Origin: a bacterium
GTDB lineage: Bacteria > Verrucomicrobiota > Kiritimatiellia > RFP12 > UBA1067
Reading direction: 5' to 3'
DNA: 45,481 nucleotides
NCBI GenBank assembly: GCA_025360845.1
Contig: JANYBJ010000139.1
Span: forward strand, 1-45,481
Positions 7,828 to 18,200 of the stretch are shown piece after piece (positions within the stretch are counted from its first letter, which is position 1; each line of letters begins with the position of its first letter). The translations under genes and the position numbers were made by a program. A model generated the notes under the pieces. The model was given only the letters and a program-made list of their open reading frames with translations. It did not search any database and was not told where the DNA came from.

Positions 7828-8118
7828 TCATCTTGTCTGTCGAGAATCATCCGGCATCAACGCCACAGCGGCTTTCATCTCAAAGCAAGTTTGTTTGTCC
7901 GTATGTCCCGATACGACCCCTATACCTAAGCGAAGCGGGTAGGCGTTAGGTGCAACATCTTGTTGGGCGGTCTTTTTACCTCGGGATACAACCCGGTGAC
8001 CGCTTGACCACTGGCGGAGCATGGCGTCGCGAGACATTCGATTGAAGTCCCCGTCATAGGACATGAGGATGGACTGTCTTTGGTGTCGGACTTCGGCCAC
8101 AATTGAATCAACCTTCAT
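7828..8118 (-). CDS. small partner protein of the PIN-domain toxin (putative antitoxin)
   Basis: 96 residues. Start 8118 lies 6 bases after GGAGGTG and overlaps the 3' end of the PIN gene by 11 bases, so the two are translationally coupled. The first 50 residues (MKVDSIVAEVRHQRQSIL...) resemble short proteins that follow PIN-domain genes, with a V-D-P/S-I-V-x-E-V-R start and a basic R-Q-W-x-S-G-H-R-V-V end; I take it to be the antitoxin by position. From about residue 50 the frame reads into the repeat at 7924-7968, so the original C-terminus was probably replaced at a recombination junction and the last 45 residues may be meaningless. Gene order toxin-antitoxin is reversed relative to most type II pairs. 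Confidence 0.58.
   Translation of the reverse strand: MKVDSIVAEVRHQRQSILMSYDGDFNRMSRDAMLRQWSSGHRVVSRGKKTAQQDVAPNAYPLRLGIGVVSGHTDKQTCFEMKAAVALMPDDSRQTR
7924..7968 (-). repeat. partial attC-like repeat fused to the PIN partner gene
   Basis: Minus strand GCCCAAC (7962-7968) is followed by a short inverted repeat, ACCTAACGC and GCTTAGGT (7943-7951 and 7924-7931), with one unpaired base. It has the end motif and small hairpin of the other repeats but is shorter and lacks a clear second terminal box in this orientation. Read the other way it shows GCGTTAGGT. Confidence 0.33.
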
Positions 8119-8602
8119 TTTCTTCACCTCCGAAGAGTTCGTCCGGCGTGCAGACGGTCGGCAGGTCGTAACCCGCCGCCGCGACAACAAAATTGATCTT
8201 CGCAAGAATCTCCGCGTTCGCAATGTGAACGCAGTTCCAAGTGATCAGAAAATCGATGCCGTGCCGAGCAGCCACAGCCATGTGTGCGGCATCTGTTTGC
8301 GCCTTAGCCGGAATCAGGCCTGTTGACAGAATCGCGGCGGTCAATCGGATGACCTCTTCGTCAACCTCGAGAACATCGATGTCGCAGACCACCTCGATCC
8401 TTCTTGCGGCCGCCGTTTCGTCGCCGCCAGCCGCCTCGTCCAGCACATATTGGGAGATGAAGAGCTGGTACTTCGCTCTCCGGGTCTCCCACCACTGGCG
8501 GGTGACTTCCTGTTTCCCGGCCACAACCAGATTGTTCGAGGGCCTTGCCGTCAGAAAACTGGGGATGGTTGTCTCAAGATAGACGGTCGGTTTCTCATCC
8601 AT
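8108..8602 (-). CDS. PIN-domain (VapC-like) toxin
   Basis: 164 residues. The start VYLETTIPSFLTARPSNNLVV is characteristic of a PIN subfamily in which the first acidic residue is Glu within YLETT. Further PIN features are FISQYVLDEA (acidic residue in helix 3), AQTDAAHMAVAARHGIDFLITWNC (core Asp and the L-I/V-T/S-W-N strand) and a final DELFGG. Such proteins are Mg-dependent ribonucleases that act as toxins. A GAGGG box lies before the start, with the next ATG four bases later as an alternative. It overlaps the small downstream partner by 11 bases. The protein looks complete and carries all acidic positions I can identify. Confidence 0.85.
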   Translation of the reverse strand: MDEKPTVYLETTIPSFLTARPSNNLVVAGKQEVTRQWWETRRAKYQLFISQYVLDEAAGGDETAAARRIEVVCDIDVLEVDEEVIRLTAAILSTGLIPAKAQTDAAHMAVAARHGIDFLITWNCVHIANAEILAKINFVVAAAGYDLPTVCTPDELFGGEENEG

Positions 8603-8798
8603 TTCACACCCTCTTGCACTTTGTTGTTAGTACGATCAGGCACATGTCCGGTGCAAGAAAATCGCAGAAAGAACCAGACCGTTCAAGTGTAGTATACGGT
8701 ATGTCCGATGTCTATCGGTGATTTTTTCCCTGTCGTCCCACCTGACATGTTGCCTGCCTGTGAGCTAACGCGTGCCGTTGCTCGAAGCGGATCACCGT

Positions 8799-9038
8799 TC
8801 ATAGGCGGATAACATTCGTCAAGAAGGAAGAGAGCCGGCTCCCATCGAGGGCCTTCTCGGCCGCGAGTTGTAAATGTTTCTTTCCGATGCGCTTGATTCT
8901 GTCGGCGTCCTCAGCCTCAAGAACGGCGAGTGCATAAACCTGAGCTGCGTTCTTTCTGGCTGTCAGGCGTCCTGGCTTTGGAGGGCCGAAGTGCCGGTCG
9001 AATGCACGCCACGCATGCCTGATTGACACATCGATCAT
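8799..9038 (-). CDS. hypothetical protein, 79 residues
   Basis: I do not recognise this protein. It is short and basic, mostly predicted helix (IRHAWRAFDRHF, RKNAAQVYALAVLEAEDADR), with no signal peptide or membrane segment. The ribosome binding site is weak (GAG-rich stretch before the ATG). It sits alone on the island's common strand between the methyltransferase remnant and the PIN module, preceded by a GTTGGGC box at 9069-9075. Codon use is compatible with a real gene but the evidence is thin; it could also be a spurious frame. Confidence 0.42.
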   Translation of the reverse strand: MIDVSIRHAWRAFDRHFGPPKPGRLTARKNAAQVYALAVLEAEDADRIKRIGKKHLQLAAEKALDGSRLSSFLTNVIRL

Positions 9039-9084
9039 TCTCGCTCTCGCCTCAATCTTTGGTGTTGTTGCCCAACGTCACGCC

Positions 9085-10194
9085 TCACTTTCGGCGCGGA
9101 GCGACGTAAAGTGCAGGTGTTTGTTGGACCTGCTTTGGTCTTCTCTGGGTGGTTTGGTTCTTTGTTTTGCTTGAGACTGGTGGTTTGCGTTTGGAATCGC
9201 GCACGCGATAATGCGTTGCCCCATCATGAACGCACATGACCTGTGCAGGTTGGAGTTGTGGAGAAGTCAACTTCGCGACTTCAACCTGTATTCTACGGAA
9301 CAATGCGTTGCCGATTTGTTTCCCTAATGCAACAGGTACGGCATTCCCTATCTGTCGTAGGGCTTCGCCCCATGTGCCTGTGATCGCGAATGTTTTTGGA
9401 AACGTCTGGATAAGTTTCGCCTCGTAAACAGTAAAATATCGCACAGAACCATCACGAAACCTGATCATATTCTCGCCACCAGGAACGCCGTGCCCTCCAG
9501 CCTTGACTGTTTTTGCGGGTGCGTCCAGATCGCTCCCTGTATGTCCTGCATATGTTCGAGCGCCATCACGAAAAATATGGTCGGGAATGTCATGCTTAGT
9601 TCTTGGGTCTGGAACATCCTTTAGCGCGTCACGCACGGTGCGCCATGGCTGTAGTTTCGGCTGAAAAAATCCAAAAGTATTGCGCAAGTCGTTAATTTTC
9701 GGTCTTAGTTTTTCAGGGCATGTTTCGCGGTGTGCCTTGGCGATGTCGTGCGCATCCCAATAGGAACCAGTGACGAACTTGTCCCACAACAACCGCTCTT
9801 CGCTATGAGTAGCCTCCGGAAACTCCCAAGTGGCATCAATATCCGAGCGAATGCCAACAATAACGACACGTTCGCGGCATTGCGGGACTCCATAATCAGC
9901 GGCGTTCACCAATGTCTTCTGAACGCGGTATTTAATTCCGGCATACAGATCGAACTTAATGTTTTGCAAGGATGCGAGATGTTCACGCCATGTGGCCTTC
10001 AAGTCGCCATGCGCATCAGGAAACGTAAGGCGCAGAATAATGTACCGAAAGTATTCCGAGAACGTATCCCGCAGCAACCCTTTGACATTCTCAAAGATAA
10101 AGGCCTTTGGCGCAAGCGATTCAATCGCGCGGATTGCATGTGGAAACATGTCGCGGGCGTCATTTGTTTTGTTGTTGAATCGGCTCAGTTTCTC
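9085..10194 (-). pseudogene. 5'-truncated DNA (cytosine-5) methyltransferase
   Basis: C5-methyltransferase lacking its N-terminal third. The surviving frame begins LSRFNNKTNDARDMFP, which lies just after motif IV in the family; a stop codon blocks it four codons further upstream (10195-10197). Visible parts: motif VI (AFIFENVKGL), motif VIII (QCRERVVIVG), a target recognition region of about 100 residues, motif IX/X (KLIQTFPKTF, GNAVPVALGKQIGNAL) and a basic C-terminal tail. Missing: motif I (AdoMet loop) and the motif IV Pro-Cys that holds the catalytic Cys, so it cannot methylate. The first ATG would be at 10149. The lost end coincides with the 3' end of the RelE-type gene, overlapping by 10 bases, so a recombination or deletion joined the two. 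No restriction enzyme is nearby. Confidence 0.88.
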
Positions 10195-10490
10195 TCAAGC
10201 AGATCATCCTCGCGAAGGCTTCGTTCAGATCGCATCACGAAGACGATCAGGATATCCTGCCCCTCCGTTCGATAGAACACTCGACAAGGCGGGATGACGA
10301 CCTGCCGATAGGGCAAGTGCGGTATCTCTGGAGGGACCGACCCCGATTTCGGAAAGTGAGTGAGTCGTTCAACAGCTTCAAATACTCGCCGCACGTACCG
10401 TCGCGCAGCATCAGGCTTATCGAGCGCGATGTATTCGGCAATCGCTTCCAGGTCATTAAGTGCGGGCTCGGTCCAGATCAGGCGATCCAT
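10185..10490 (-). CDS. RelE/ParE-family toxin
   Basis: 101 residues. The pattern WTEPALNDLEAIAEYIALDKPDAARRYVRRVFEAVERL, then FPKSGSVPPEI, YRQVVIPPCRVFYRTEGQDILIVFVMRSER is that of the RelE/ParE superfamily: two N-terminal helices and a small sheet. The first helix and the Y-R-V-F-Y-R strand look most like ParE-type toxins, which poison gyrase, whereas RelE members cleave ribosome-bound mRNA; which applies here cannot be read from sequence. Start 10490 has AAGGA within the antitoxin gene and overlaps it by 13 bases. The last residues (LLERN) run into the truncated methyltransferase, so the extreme C-terminus may have been altered by the junction. Confidence 0.9.
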   Translation of the reverse strand: MDRLIWTEPALNDLEAIAEYIALDKPDAARRYVRRVFEAVERLTHFPKSGSVPPEIPHLPYRQVVIPPCRVFYRTEGQDILIVFVMRSERSLREDDLLERN

Positions 10491-10735
10491 CGCTTCATCC
10501 TTTTCTTGGCCTGAGCGTGTGTAACGATGCGCTTTTCCTGCGCTGCGCGCTCCCCGCGCGCAATACCCTCAAGAATCCGAATTCTGTCCTGTTGATCGTC
10601 AAAGGTCTGTACGTCAATGAGATAGACAGCCGGCCGGCCATGCTCGGTGATCAAGACCGGTTTCCGATCTTCCTGAATCTCCGCGATGAGCCGCGTGGCC
10701 TGACGCTTAAGGGTCGTAACGAGTTCTGTTTTCAT
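10478..10735 (-). CDS. Phd/YefM-family antitoxin
   Basis: 85 residues. N-terminal LKRQATRLIAEIQEDRKPVLITEHGRPAVYLIDVQTFD is the Phd/YefM DNA-binding and dimer core. The C-terminal half, basic and helical (ERAAQEKRIVTHAQAKKRMKRWI), is the toxin-neutralising tail. It precedes and overlaps the toxin gene, as usual for the family. The start is unusual: the -10 box of a near-consensus promoter ends 6 bases before the ATG and there is no ribosome binding site, so the mRNA is predicted to be leaderless. Autoregulation by the toxin-antitoxin complex is expected from the family, not shown here. Confidence 0.9.
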   Translation of the reverse strand: MKTELVTTLKRQATRLIAEIQEDRKPVLITEHGRPAVYLIDVQTFDDQQDRIRILEGIARGERAAQEKRIVTHAQAKKRMKRWIA

Positions 10736-10741
10736 GGTGAT

Positions 10742-10770
10742 ACTATAGTGGCACTTGTCATTGATGTCAA
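10742..10770 (-). promoter_or_regulatory. near-consensus promoter of the Phd/RelE pair
   Basis: Minus strand: -35 TTGACA (10765-10770, perfect), 17-base spacer, -10 TATAGT (10742-10747, 5 of 6). The expected transcription start falls at or next to the ATG at 10735. Confidence 0.8.
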
Positions 10771-10775
10771 TTCAG

Positions 10776-10849
10776 GGCGAACGTCAGCGCCCACCAGTCC
10801 CCTGATGAGCCAAAGGCGAACGAGGGTTCGGTGTGTCGGCGTGTTCGGC
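10776..10849 (-). repeat. attC-like imperfect inverted repeat upstream of the Phd/RelE pair
   Basis: 74 bases. On the minus strand it begins GCCGAAC (10843-10849) and ends ACGTTCGCC. It aligns with the element at 7743-7814, sharing a 20-base block and the spacing of the end boxes, while the centres differ. It lies just outside the promoter of the antitoxin and marks the rpoC-proximal border of the island. The rest of the region up to the rpoC terminator (10850-10993) shows no gene. Confidence 0.5.
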
Positions 10850-10993
10850 TACTCGACGTGGCATCTGTCGTGATGGCTTCATTCTTCTCGTCGAACGTTT
10901 GATGGGCGTCCAACCGGACTTTTGGGGACAAATGGCCCATGTTACAGGGGCGGAAGAGCGGGAATATCGAGTCGAAAGCGGTAGGGCGGACAC

Positions 10994-11031
10994 AAAAAAA
11001 GCGGGCGGAGCGCTTGTCGCGCCCCGCCCGC
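10994..11031 (-). terminator. intrinsic terminator of rpoC and the ribosomal/RNA polymerase operon
   Basis: On the minus strand a 13-position stem (11019-11031 with 11001-11013, one G-T wobble) closes a 5-base loop and is followed by seven T residues (10994-11000). It lies 22 bases after the rpoC stop codon. This is a textbook Rho-independent terminator. Confidence 0.95.
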
Positions 11032-11053
11032 CGTTTCATGAAACAGGTCCGAC

Positions 11054-14000
11054 TCAGTTGAAGACTTCGTCGAGCTGAGTCTGCGCCTCGGCCTGAAGAG
11101 AAGCCATCTCCTCTTCGCTGATCGGCTCGGCCAGCGGCACGAGCTTGATGTGGCGGTGCAACGGAAAACCGGTGCCGCCAGGAATCAGGTGACCGAGGAT
11201 GACGTTCTCCTTGAAGCCGCGCAGCTCGTCCACGCGGCCCATGGTGGCCGCGTCGGTGAGCACGCGCGTCGTGTCTTGGAAGGAGGCCGCAGAGATGAAG
11301 CTGTCGGTCTCGAGCGAGGCTTTGGTGATGCCCAGCAAGGCGGGCTGCGCCTCGGCCGGGCGTTTGCCCTCCGCCACGATCTCTTCATTGATCTCCAAGA
11401 ACTTTTGACGCGACACCTGCTCGCCCCAGAGGAAGTCGGTATCGCCGGGATTGGTGATACGGACTTTGCGCAGCATCTGGCGCACGATGATCTCGATGTG
11501 CTTGTCGTTGATTTCCACGCCCTGCAGACGGTAGACCTGCTGGACTTCGTTGACCAGATAGCGCTGCAGCTCCTGGGGACCGCAGACGTCGAGGATCTCC
11601 TGCGGCACCACCGGACCTTCGGTGAGCTGCTGGCCCTTCTTGACGCGGTCGCCCTTGAACACAACGACCTGCTTGCCCATCGGGATGAGGTGCTCTTCGT
11701 TGTGGCCGGTGATATCGTCGTGCACCACCAGGCAACGCTTGCCGCGCTGATGCTCGCCGAAGTCGACCACGCCTTCGATACGGGAGATTTCCGCCGCATC
11801 CTTGGGCTGACGGGCTTCGAACAACTCCGCCACACGCGGCAGACCGCCGGTGATGTCGCGGGTCTTCGCCTCTTTACGCGGCGTCTTCGCGATCAACATG
11901 CCGGGCGAGACCTTCGCGCCCTCCTTCACCATCACGATGGCGCCCGCCGGAATGTGGTAGAAGCCCAGAATCTCGCGGGTCGTCGGATCGGTGACGATGA
12001 TCTGCGGATGCAGGTCTTCCTTGGTCTCGAGCACCAGCAGCGTCTTCGCGCCGGACTCGGAGTCCTGGTCGCTGCGGACCGACACGTCGTCCACGAAGTC
12101 CTGGAACGAAACCACGCCGTGCTTTTCAGCCAGAATCGGCACCGAGTGGGGATCCCACACGGCCACGCGCTGACCGGTCTTGACGGCCGAGCCGTCCTTG
12201 GCGAGCAACACCGTACCCATTTGCAGGTTGTAGGTGTCGATCTCCGTGCCGTTCGCGTCCACGATCTCGATGGTGCCGTTCTTGTTGAGCACCACGGTGT
12301 TGCCTTCATCGTTACGCACGATACGCAGATCGACGTACTTGATGAAGCCCGCGTTCTTGAGAACGATTTCAGGCACCTTGGATACCGTTGACGCCGTACC
12401 GCCGATGTGGAATGTACGCATCGTCAACTGCGTGCCCGGCTCGCCGATGGACTGCGCCGCGATGATGCCGACCGCCACGCCGATCTCGACCGCCTTGCCG
12501 GTGGAGAGATCGCGGCCGTAGCACTTCGCGCACATGCCGTGGGGCGAGTCGCAGGTGAGTCCGCTGCGGATCCAGACGTGCTCGATGCCCGCGTCCTCCA
12601 ACAGCTTACACGCGGCTTCGTCGATGTCGGCGTTCGCAGGGATCAGCACCTCGCCGGAGGCGGGGTGACGGATCTCGTACAGCGCCGTACGGCCGAGCAC
12701 ACGGGTGCGCAGAGGGATGAGCGTTTCGTCGCCTTCCTCCACCGCCTCAACCTCGATGCCGTTCACCGTGTTACAGTCCTGGATCGTGATGATCACGTCC
12801 TGCGACACGTCGACCAGCTTACGCGTCAGGTAACCCGCGTCGGCGGTCTTCAGCGCCGTATCGGCCAAGCCCTTACGCGCGCCGTGCGTGGAGATGAAGT
12901 ACTCCAACACGCTCAGACCTTCGCGGAATGACGCCGTGATCGGGCGCTCGATAATCTCGCCGGAGGGGTTGGCCATCAGGCCGCGCATACCCGCGAGCTG
13001 ACGGATCTGAAGTTTCGAACCGCGGGCCTTGGAATCCACCATCATGTACACCGGGTTGGTCTCGGTGGGGTTCGGCTTCGCCTCGGTGATGTTGCGGTCG
13101 ATCGTCTTGTACAGTTCGTCGGACACCTTCTCGGTGGCCGCCGTCCAGATATCGATGATCTTGTTGTGGCGTTCGCCGTCGGTGATGACACCGGTCTGGA
13201 ACTGCCCGTCAACCTTATCGACCTCGGTGTACGCCTTGGCGATAATCTCGTCCTTGATCTTCGGGCGGATCATGTCCTTCAAGCCCATGGAGACACCGGC
13301 GAGGCAGGCGTGCTTGAAGCCGAGCGTCTTCAGCTCATCCAACGCCTTGACCGTACGGGCATGGCCCGCGACCTGATGGCAGTGGAGAATGAGGTCGCCG
13401 AGCTTGCTCTTATCGATCTTGTCGTTGACGAAGCCGAGTTCTACCGGCCAAGTCTCATTGAAGATCACACGGCCCGCAGTCGTCTCGATGACGTGCGCGT
13501 CCGAGGTGCCGAAACGGCGGCCCTTGGTGCCGTAGTCAGGATTGCGGAAACGGATGCGCGTGTGATACTGGACCGCGCTCTCCGCCAGTGCGAAGTCGAC
13601 CTCGGCCGTACTGTTGAAGAGCGGCAGATGTTCGTTTCCGGCCGGGATCTTGCCAGCGATTTTATTCGCGAGTTTATCGGTCTGGCTGGGAACGGTCAGG
13701 TAGTAGATGCCCAGCGCGATATCCTGCGTCGGCGTCATGATCGACTTGCCGGAGGCCGGCGAGAAGATCGAGTTCGAGGACATCATCAGCAGGCGGCTCT
13801 CGAGCTGCGCCTCGACCGACAGCGGCACATGCACGGCCATCTGGTCGCCGTCGAAGTCCGCGTTGAACGCCGTACACACCATCGGGTGGATACGGATCGC
13901 CTCGCCTTCGATCAGCACCGGCTCGAAGCTCTGGATCGAAAGACGGTGCAACGTCGGGGCGCGGTTCAGCATCACCGTCTTGCCCTTGGTGACCTCTTCC

Positions 14001-15244
14001 AGAATATCCCAGACCTGCTCGTCGTGACGCTCGATCATCTTGCGCGCCGTGCGGACGGTGTGGCAAATGCCCTTTTCCTTCAGACGGCGGATGATGAACG
14101 GCTCGAACAGCGTCAGCGCCATTTTCTTAGGCAGACCGCACTGCGTGATCTTCAGCTCGGGGCCGACCACGATCACCGAACGTCCGGAATAGTCCACGCG
14201 CTTGCCCAGCAGGTTCTGGCGGAAGCGGCCGGTCTTGCCCTTGAGCATGTCGCTGAGGGACTTGAGCGGACGGTTACCCGCGCCCGCCACGGCGCGGCCG
14301 TGACGCCCGTTATCGAACACCGCGTCGACCGCCTCCTGCAACATGCGCTTCTCGTTGCGGATAATCACATCCGGCGTCTTGAGCGAGAGCAGGTTCTTCA
14401 GGCGGTTGTTGCGGTTGATCACGCGGCGATACAGATCGTTGAGATCCGAGGTCGCGAAACGTCCGCCCTCGAGCGGAACCAGCGGACGAAGCTCCGGCGG
14501 GATTACGGGGAGGCAGTCCAGAATCATCCACTCCGGACGCGCGCCGCTCACGCGGAACCCGTCGGCGATCTTCATGCGCTTCGTGATCTTCTTGCGGGTC
14601 TGCTTGCTGCGGGTGTTCTCGATCTGCTCTTCGAGATCCTGCATGAGCTGGTCGAGATCGACCTTGTTGAGCGAGCGGCGAACCGCCTCCGCGCCCATCA
14701 TGGCTTCGAAATTCTCGCCGTACTTCTCCAGCGCCTCGTGATACTCGGGCTCCGAGAGCAACTGCATGTACTTGAGCGGGGTCTCGCCCGGATCGATCAC
14801 CATGTAGTCTTCGTAGTACAGCACGCGCTCAAGCTCGCTCGCGGTCTTGTCCAAGACCAGGCCGATGCGGCTGGGGCTGCACTTGAAGAACCAGATGTGC
14901 GAGACCGGCACGGCCAGCTCGATGTGGCCCATGCGCTGGCGGCGCACGCGCGAAACCGTCACCTCGACGCCGCAGCGGTCGCAGACCACGCCTTTGTGCT
15001 TGATCCGCTTGTACTTGCCGCAGGCGCACTCCCAGTCACGCGTGGGCCCGAAGATACGTTCGCAAAACAGGCCGTCGCGCTCCGGACGGTAGGTCCGGTA
15101 GTTGATGGTTTCGGGATTGCGGACTTCGCCATGGCTCCAGGAACGGATGGTTTCAGGCGACGCGAGCGTAATGCTCACGGCATCGTAATGCGCACCTGCA
15201 TCAAACATTCCACCAAACATCTCTCTTGCTGCATAAGGATTCAT
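11054..15244 (-). CDS. rpoC: DNA-directed RNA polymerase subunit beta'
   Basis: 1396 residues, normal length for a beta' subunit without large lineage inserts. Start 15244 has AGGAGG 6 bases upstream. Motifs in order: the N-terminal zinc site with C73, C75, C88 and C91 ([20 protein letters not shown]), the zipper and lid region, NADFDGDQM near residue 460 holding the three Mg-binding Asp residues of the active centre, the bridge helix and trigger loop region ([16 protein letters not shown]), and the second zinc site ([11 protein letters not shown] plus an upstream Cys). It catalyses RNA synthesis together with beta. Last gene of the operon, 23 bases behind rpoB, followed by a strong terminator. 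No anomaly seen. Confidence 0.99.
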   Translation of the reverse strand: MNPYAAREMFGGMFDAGAHYDAVSITLASPETIRSWSHGEVRNPETINYRTYRPERDGLFCERIFGPTRDWECACGKYKRIKHKGVVCDRCGVEVTVSRVRRQRMGHIELAVPVSHIWFFKCSPSRIGLVLDKTASELERVLYYEDYMVIDPGETPLKYMQLLSEPEYHEALEKYGENFEAMMGAEAVRRSLNKVDLDQLMQDLEEQIENTRSKQTRKKITKRMKIADGFRVSGARPEWMILDCLPVIPPELRPLVPLEGGRFATSDLNDLYRRVINRNNRLKNLLSLKTPDVIIRNEKRMLQEAVDAVFDNGRHGRAVAGAGNRPLKSLSDMLKGKTGRFRQNLLGKRVDYSGRSVIVVGPELKITQCGLPKKMALTLFEPFIIRRLKEKGICHTVRTARKMIERHDEQVWDILEEVTKGKTVMLNRAPTLHRLSIQSFEPVLIEGEAIRIHPMVCTAFNADFDGDQMAVHVPLSVEAQLESRLLMMSSNSIFSPASGKSIMTPTQDIALGIYYLTVPSQTDKLANKIAGKIPAGNEHLPLFNSTAEVDFALAESAVQYHTRIRFRNPDYGTKGRRFGTSDAHVIETTAGRVIFNETWPVELGFVNDKIDKSKLGDLILHCHQVAGHARTVKALDELKTLGFKHACLAGVSMGLKDMIRPKIKDEIIAKAYTEVDKVDGQFQTGVITDGERHNKIIDIWTAATEKVSDELYKTIDRNITEAKPNPTETNPVYMMVDSKARGSKLQIRQLAGMRGLMANPSGEIIERPITASFREGLSVLEYFISTHGARKGLADTALKTADAGYLTRKLVDVSQDVIITIQDCNTVNGIEVEAVEEGDETLIPLRTRVLGRTALYEIRHPASGEVLIPANADIDEAACKLLEDAGIEHVWIRSGLTCDSPHGMCAKCYGRDLSTGKAVEIGVAVGIIAAQSIGEPGTQLTMRTFHIGGTASTVSKVPEIVLKNAGFIKYVDLRIVRNDEGNTVVLNKNGTIEIVDANGTEIDTYNLQMGTVLLAKDGSAVKTGQRVAVWDPHSVPILAEKHGVVSFQDFVDDVSVRSDQDSESGAKTLLVLETKEDLHPQIIVTDPTTREILGFYHIPAGAIVMVKEGAKVSPGMLIAKTPRKEAKTRDITGGLPRVAELFEARQPKDAAEISRIEGVVDFGEHQRGKRCLVVHDDITGHNEEHLIPMGKQVVVFKGDRVKKGQQLTEGPVVPQEILDVCGPQELQRYLVNEVQQVYRLQGVEINDKHIEIIVRQMLRKVRITNPGDTDFLWGEQVSRQKFLEINEEIVAEGKRPAEAQPALLGITKASLETDSFISAASFQDTTRVLTDAATMGRVDELRGFKENVILGHLIPGGTGFPLHRHIKLVPLAEPISEEEMASLQAEAQTQLDEVFN

Positions 15245-15267
15245 TGTGAACCTCCTGAAGGGTCGCC

Positions 15268-18200
15268 TTAGATTCTCGAGAATTCGGCAGCCGGCGCAGC
15301 CGTCTCACCGCCCAGCAATTTCATATCCAGACACAGACCGCGCAACTCGTGCATCAGCACCGAGAACGACTCCGGCATGCCGGCGTCGAGCGTGTTCTGC
15401 CCCTTCACGATTGCCTCGTAAATGCGGGTACGTCCGCCGACATCGTCGGACTTGACGGTCAACAGCTCCTGCAGCGCGTAGGCCACGCCGTAAGCCTCGA
15501 GCGCCCAGACCTCCATTTCGCCCATGCGCTGACCGCCGTACTGGGCTTTGCCGCCCAACGGCTGCTGCGTCACCAGCGAATAGGGCCCGGTGGCGCGCGC
15601 GTGGATCTTGTCGGTCACCAAATGGTGCAGCTTCAGCATGTAGATCTGGCCGACCACGACGCGCTGATCAAACGGGTCGCCCGTGCGCCCGTCATAAAGC
15701 ACCGTCTTGCCGTCCTCACAGACCCACGCGTTGCCGCCGATCTCTTTTTCCTGAGCCTTACGCGCCTGGCGCAAAAGCTGGTCGATCTCTTCCTCTTTCG
15801 CGCCGTCGAACACCGGCGTCGCCGCATAGAAGCCGAGCACCTTGCAGGCCATGCCGAGATAGGTCTCGAACAGCTGGCCCAAGTTCATGCGCGAAGGCAC
15901 GCCGAGGGGGTTCAGCACGATATCGACCGGCGTGCCGTCCGGCAGGAACGGCATGTCGCAGTCCGGCACAATCTTCGCGACCACGCCCTTGTTGCCGTGG
16001 CGGCCCGCGAGCTTGTCGCCCACCGAGAGGTTCTTCTTCTCGGCGATGTAGACGCGCACCTGCTTGATCACGCCGCCTTCGTCGATGATGCCATCGAGTT
16101 CAGCGCCGAAATCGCCGCTTCCGCCTTGTTCGGTCAACTCCGCGAACTTGGGACGGAACACGTTGATGATCTCCTCGATCTTCTGCTGCACCGGGCTGTT
16201 CTCGATCTGGATGTGATCGTGCGACTTGGCCAAACGGGACAACAGGGTCTTGGTGATCTTGCGGTTAGCCGGGATGATGATCTCGCCGGTCTCGACATCG
16301 AGCACGTCCAGCGGGATCTTTTCGCCCAGCAGGATGTTGCTCAGCGCGGTGGTCAGCTCCTCCTCCAGCGCGGCCTGCTTCTTCTTGCGCTCTTCCTCGA
16401 CGTCGCGGATCTCTTTCTTCTCTTCCGGCGACGCGGCGAGCGACAGGAACGGACGGCGGGCCTCCTGCTGCGAGGTGACCTTGATGTCCATCACGATGCC
16501 GTACACGCCGCTCGGGACGGTCAGCGACGTGTCGCGCACGTCCGCCGCCTTTTCGCCGAAGATCGCACGCAGCAGACGCTCTTCCGGCGCCAGCTCGGTC
16601 TCGCTCTTAGGCGTGATCTTGCCGACCAGGATATCGCCCGGACGCACTTCCGCGCCCACGCGCACCACGCCGTCCGTGCCGAGGTTCTTCAGCGCATCCT
16701 CGCCCACGTTCGGAATATCGCGGGTGATCTCTTCGGGGCCCAGCTTGGTGTCGCGGGCGCCGACCTCGAAGTCCTGGATGTGGATCGAGGTGAACACGTC
16801 GTCGCGCACCACCTTCTCGCTCACCAGAATCGCGTCTTCGAAGTTGTAACCTGTCCACGGCATGAAGGCCACCTGAAGGTTCTTGCCCAGCGCAAGCTCG
16901 CCCTGATGCGTGGCCGGTCCGTCGGCCAGCACTTGGCCCTTCTTCACCGCTTGGCCGGCCTTGATGATCGGCTTCTGGTTGAAGCAGGTGCCCGCGTTAC
17001 AGCGGCGGAACTTCTGCAGCGCGTACCGGTAAATGCCCTTGGCATTCTCGCTCTTCTTGGCTTTGCCCGACGGCATCTTGCCGTCCGGCGTCACGATGAT
17101 TTCGGTCGCGGAAACATAGGCCACGACGCCGTCGCCATCGGCCAGCACGGTCACGCAGGAGTCGGAGGCCGCGACCAGCTCGAGCCCGGTCGCCACGTAG
17201 GGACGCTCGGCCTTCAGCAGCGGCACCGCCTGACGCATCATGTTCGCGCCCATCAGCGCGCGGTTCGCGTCGTCGTGTTCCAGGAACGGGATCAGGCCGG
17301 CGGCGATCGAAACCACCTGCATCGGCGAGACGTCCATGTACTGCACGCGCGAACGCTCCACGTCTTCGAACTCGGTCTTGTAGCGGCACGTCACACGCTC
17401 GGCGACAAAGCTGCCGTCCGATTTCAGCTCGGAGTTGGCCTGCGCGATAATGAACGTCTCTTCCTTGTCGGCCGACAGGTAGTGGACCTCGTGGGTCACC
17501 TTGCCGTTGCGGACCAGGCGGTACGGGCTCTCGATGAAGCCGAACGCGTTGATGCGGGCATAGATGCCGAGCGAGGAGATCAGGCCGATGTTCGGACCTT
17601 CGGGCGTCTCAATCGGGCAGATACGGCCATAGTGCGACGAGTGAACGTCGAGGACTTCGAAGCCGGCTCGCTCGCGGCTCAGACCGCCTGGGCCGAGGGC
17701 CGAGAGACGGCGCTTGTGCGCGAGACCGCTCAGCGGGTTGGTCTGATCCATGAACTGGCTCAGCTGGCTGCGTCCGAAGAAATCTTGGACCACCGCGGAG
17801 AGCGACTTGCTGTTCACCAGGCGGGCCGGCGCGAGAACGCCGCTCGCGGGATCAAACAGCGTCATGCGCTCGCGGATCAGCCGCTCGGTGCGGGCCAGAC
17901 CCACGCGGCACTGGTTCTCGAGCAACTCGCCCGCCGTACGGATGCGGCGGCTGCCAAGGTGATCGATATCGTCCACCTGATCCTGACCGACGTAAATGCG
18001 CAGCAGCAGGCGGATGGCTTCGATCACATCGACGCCGCTCTCGTGGAGCGTACGCAGGTCATCGGCGACCTTGCCGACCAAGCCCAGCTTCTGGTTGATC
18101 TTGTGGCGGCCGACTTTGCCCAGATCGTAGCGGCGCGGCTCAAAGAACAGCCGCTTCAGCAACGTCTTGGCGTTGGAGGAGGTGGCGGGGTCGCCGGGGC

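Noticed and set aside
10767..11039. Small minus-strand frame ending in WWALTFALN, echoed as WWALTFATN in the extension upstream of mazE
   Set aside because: The shared peptide is only the translation of the attC-like repeat; there is no start signal, and the frame crosses the rpoC terminator.
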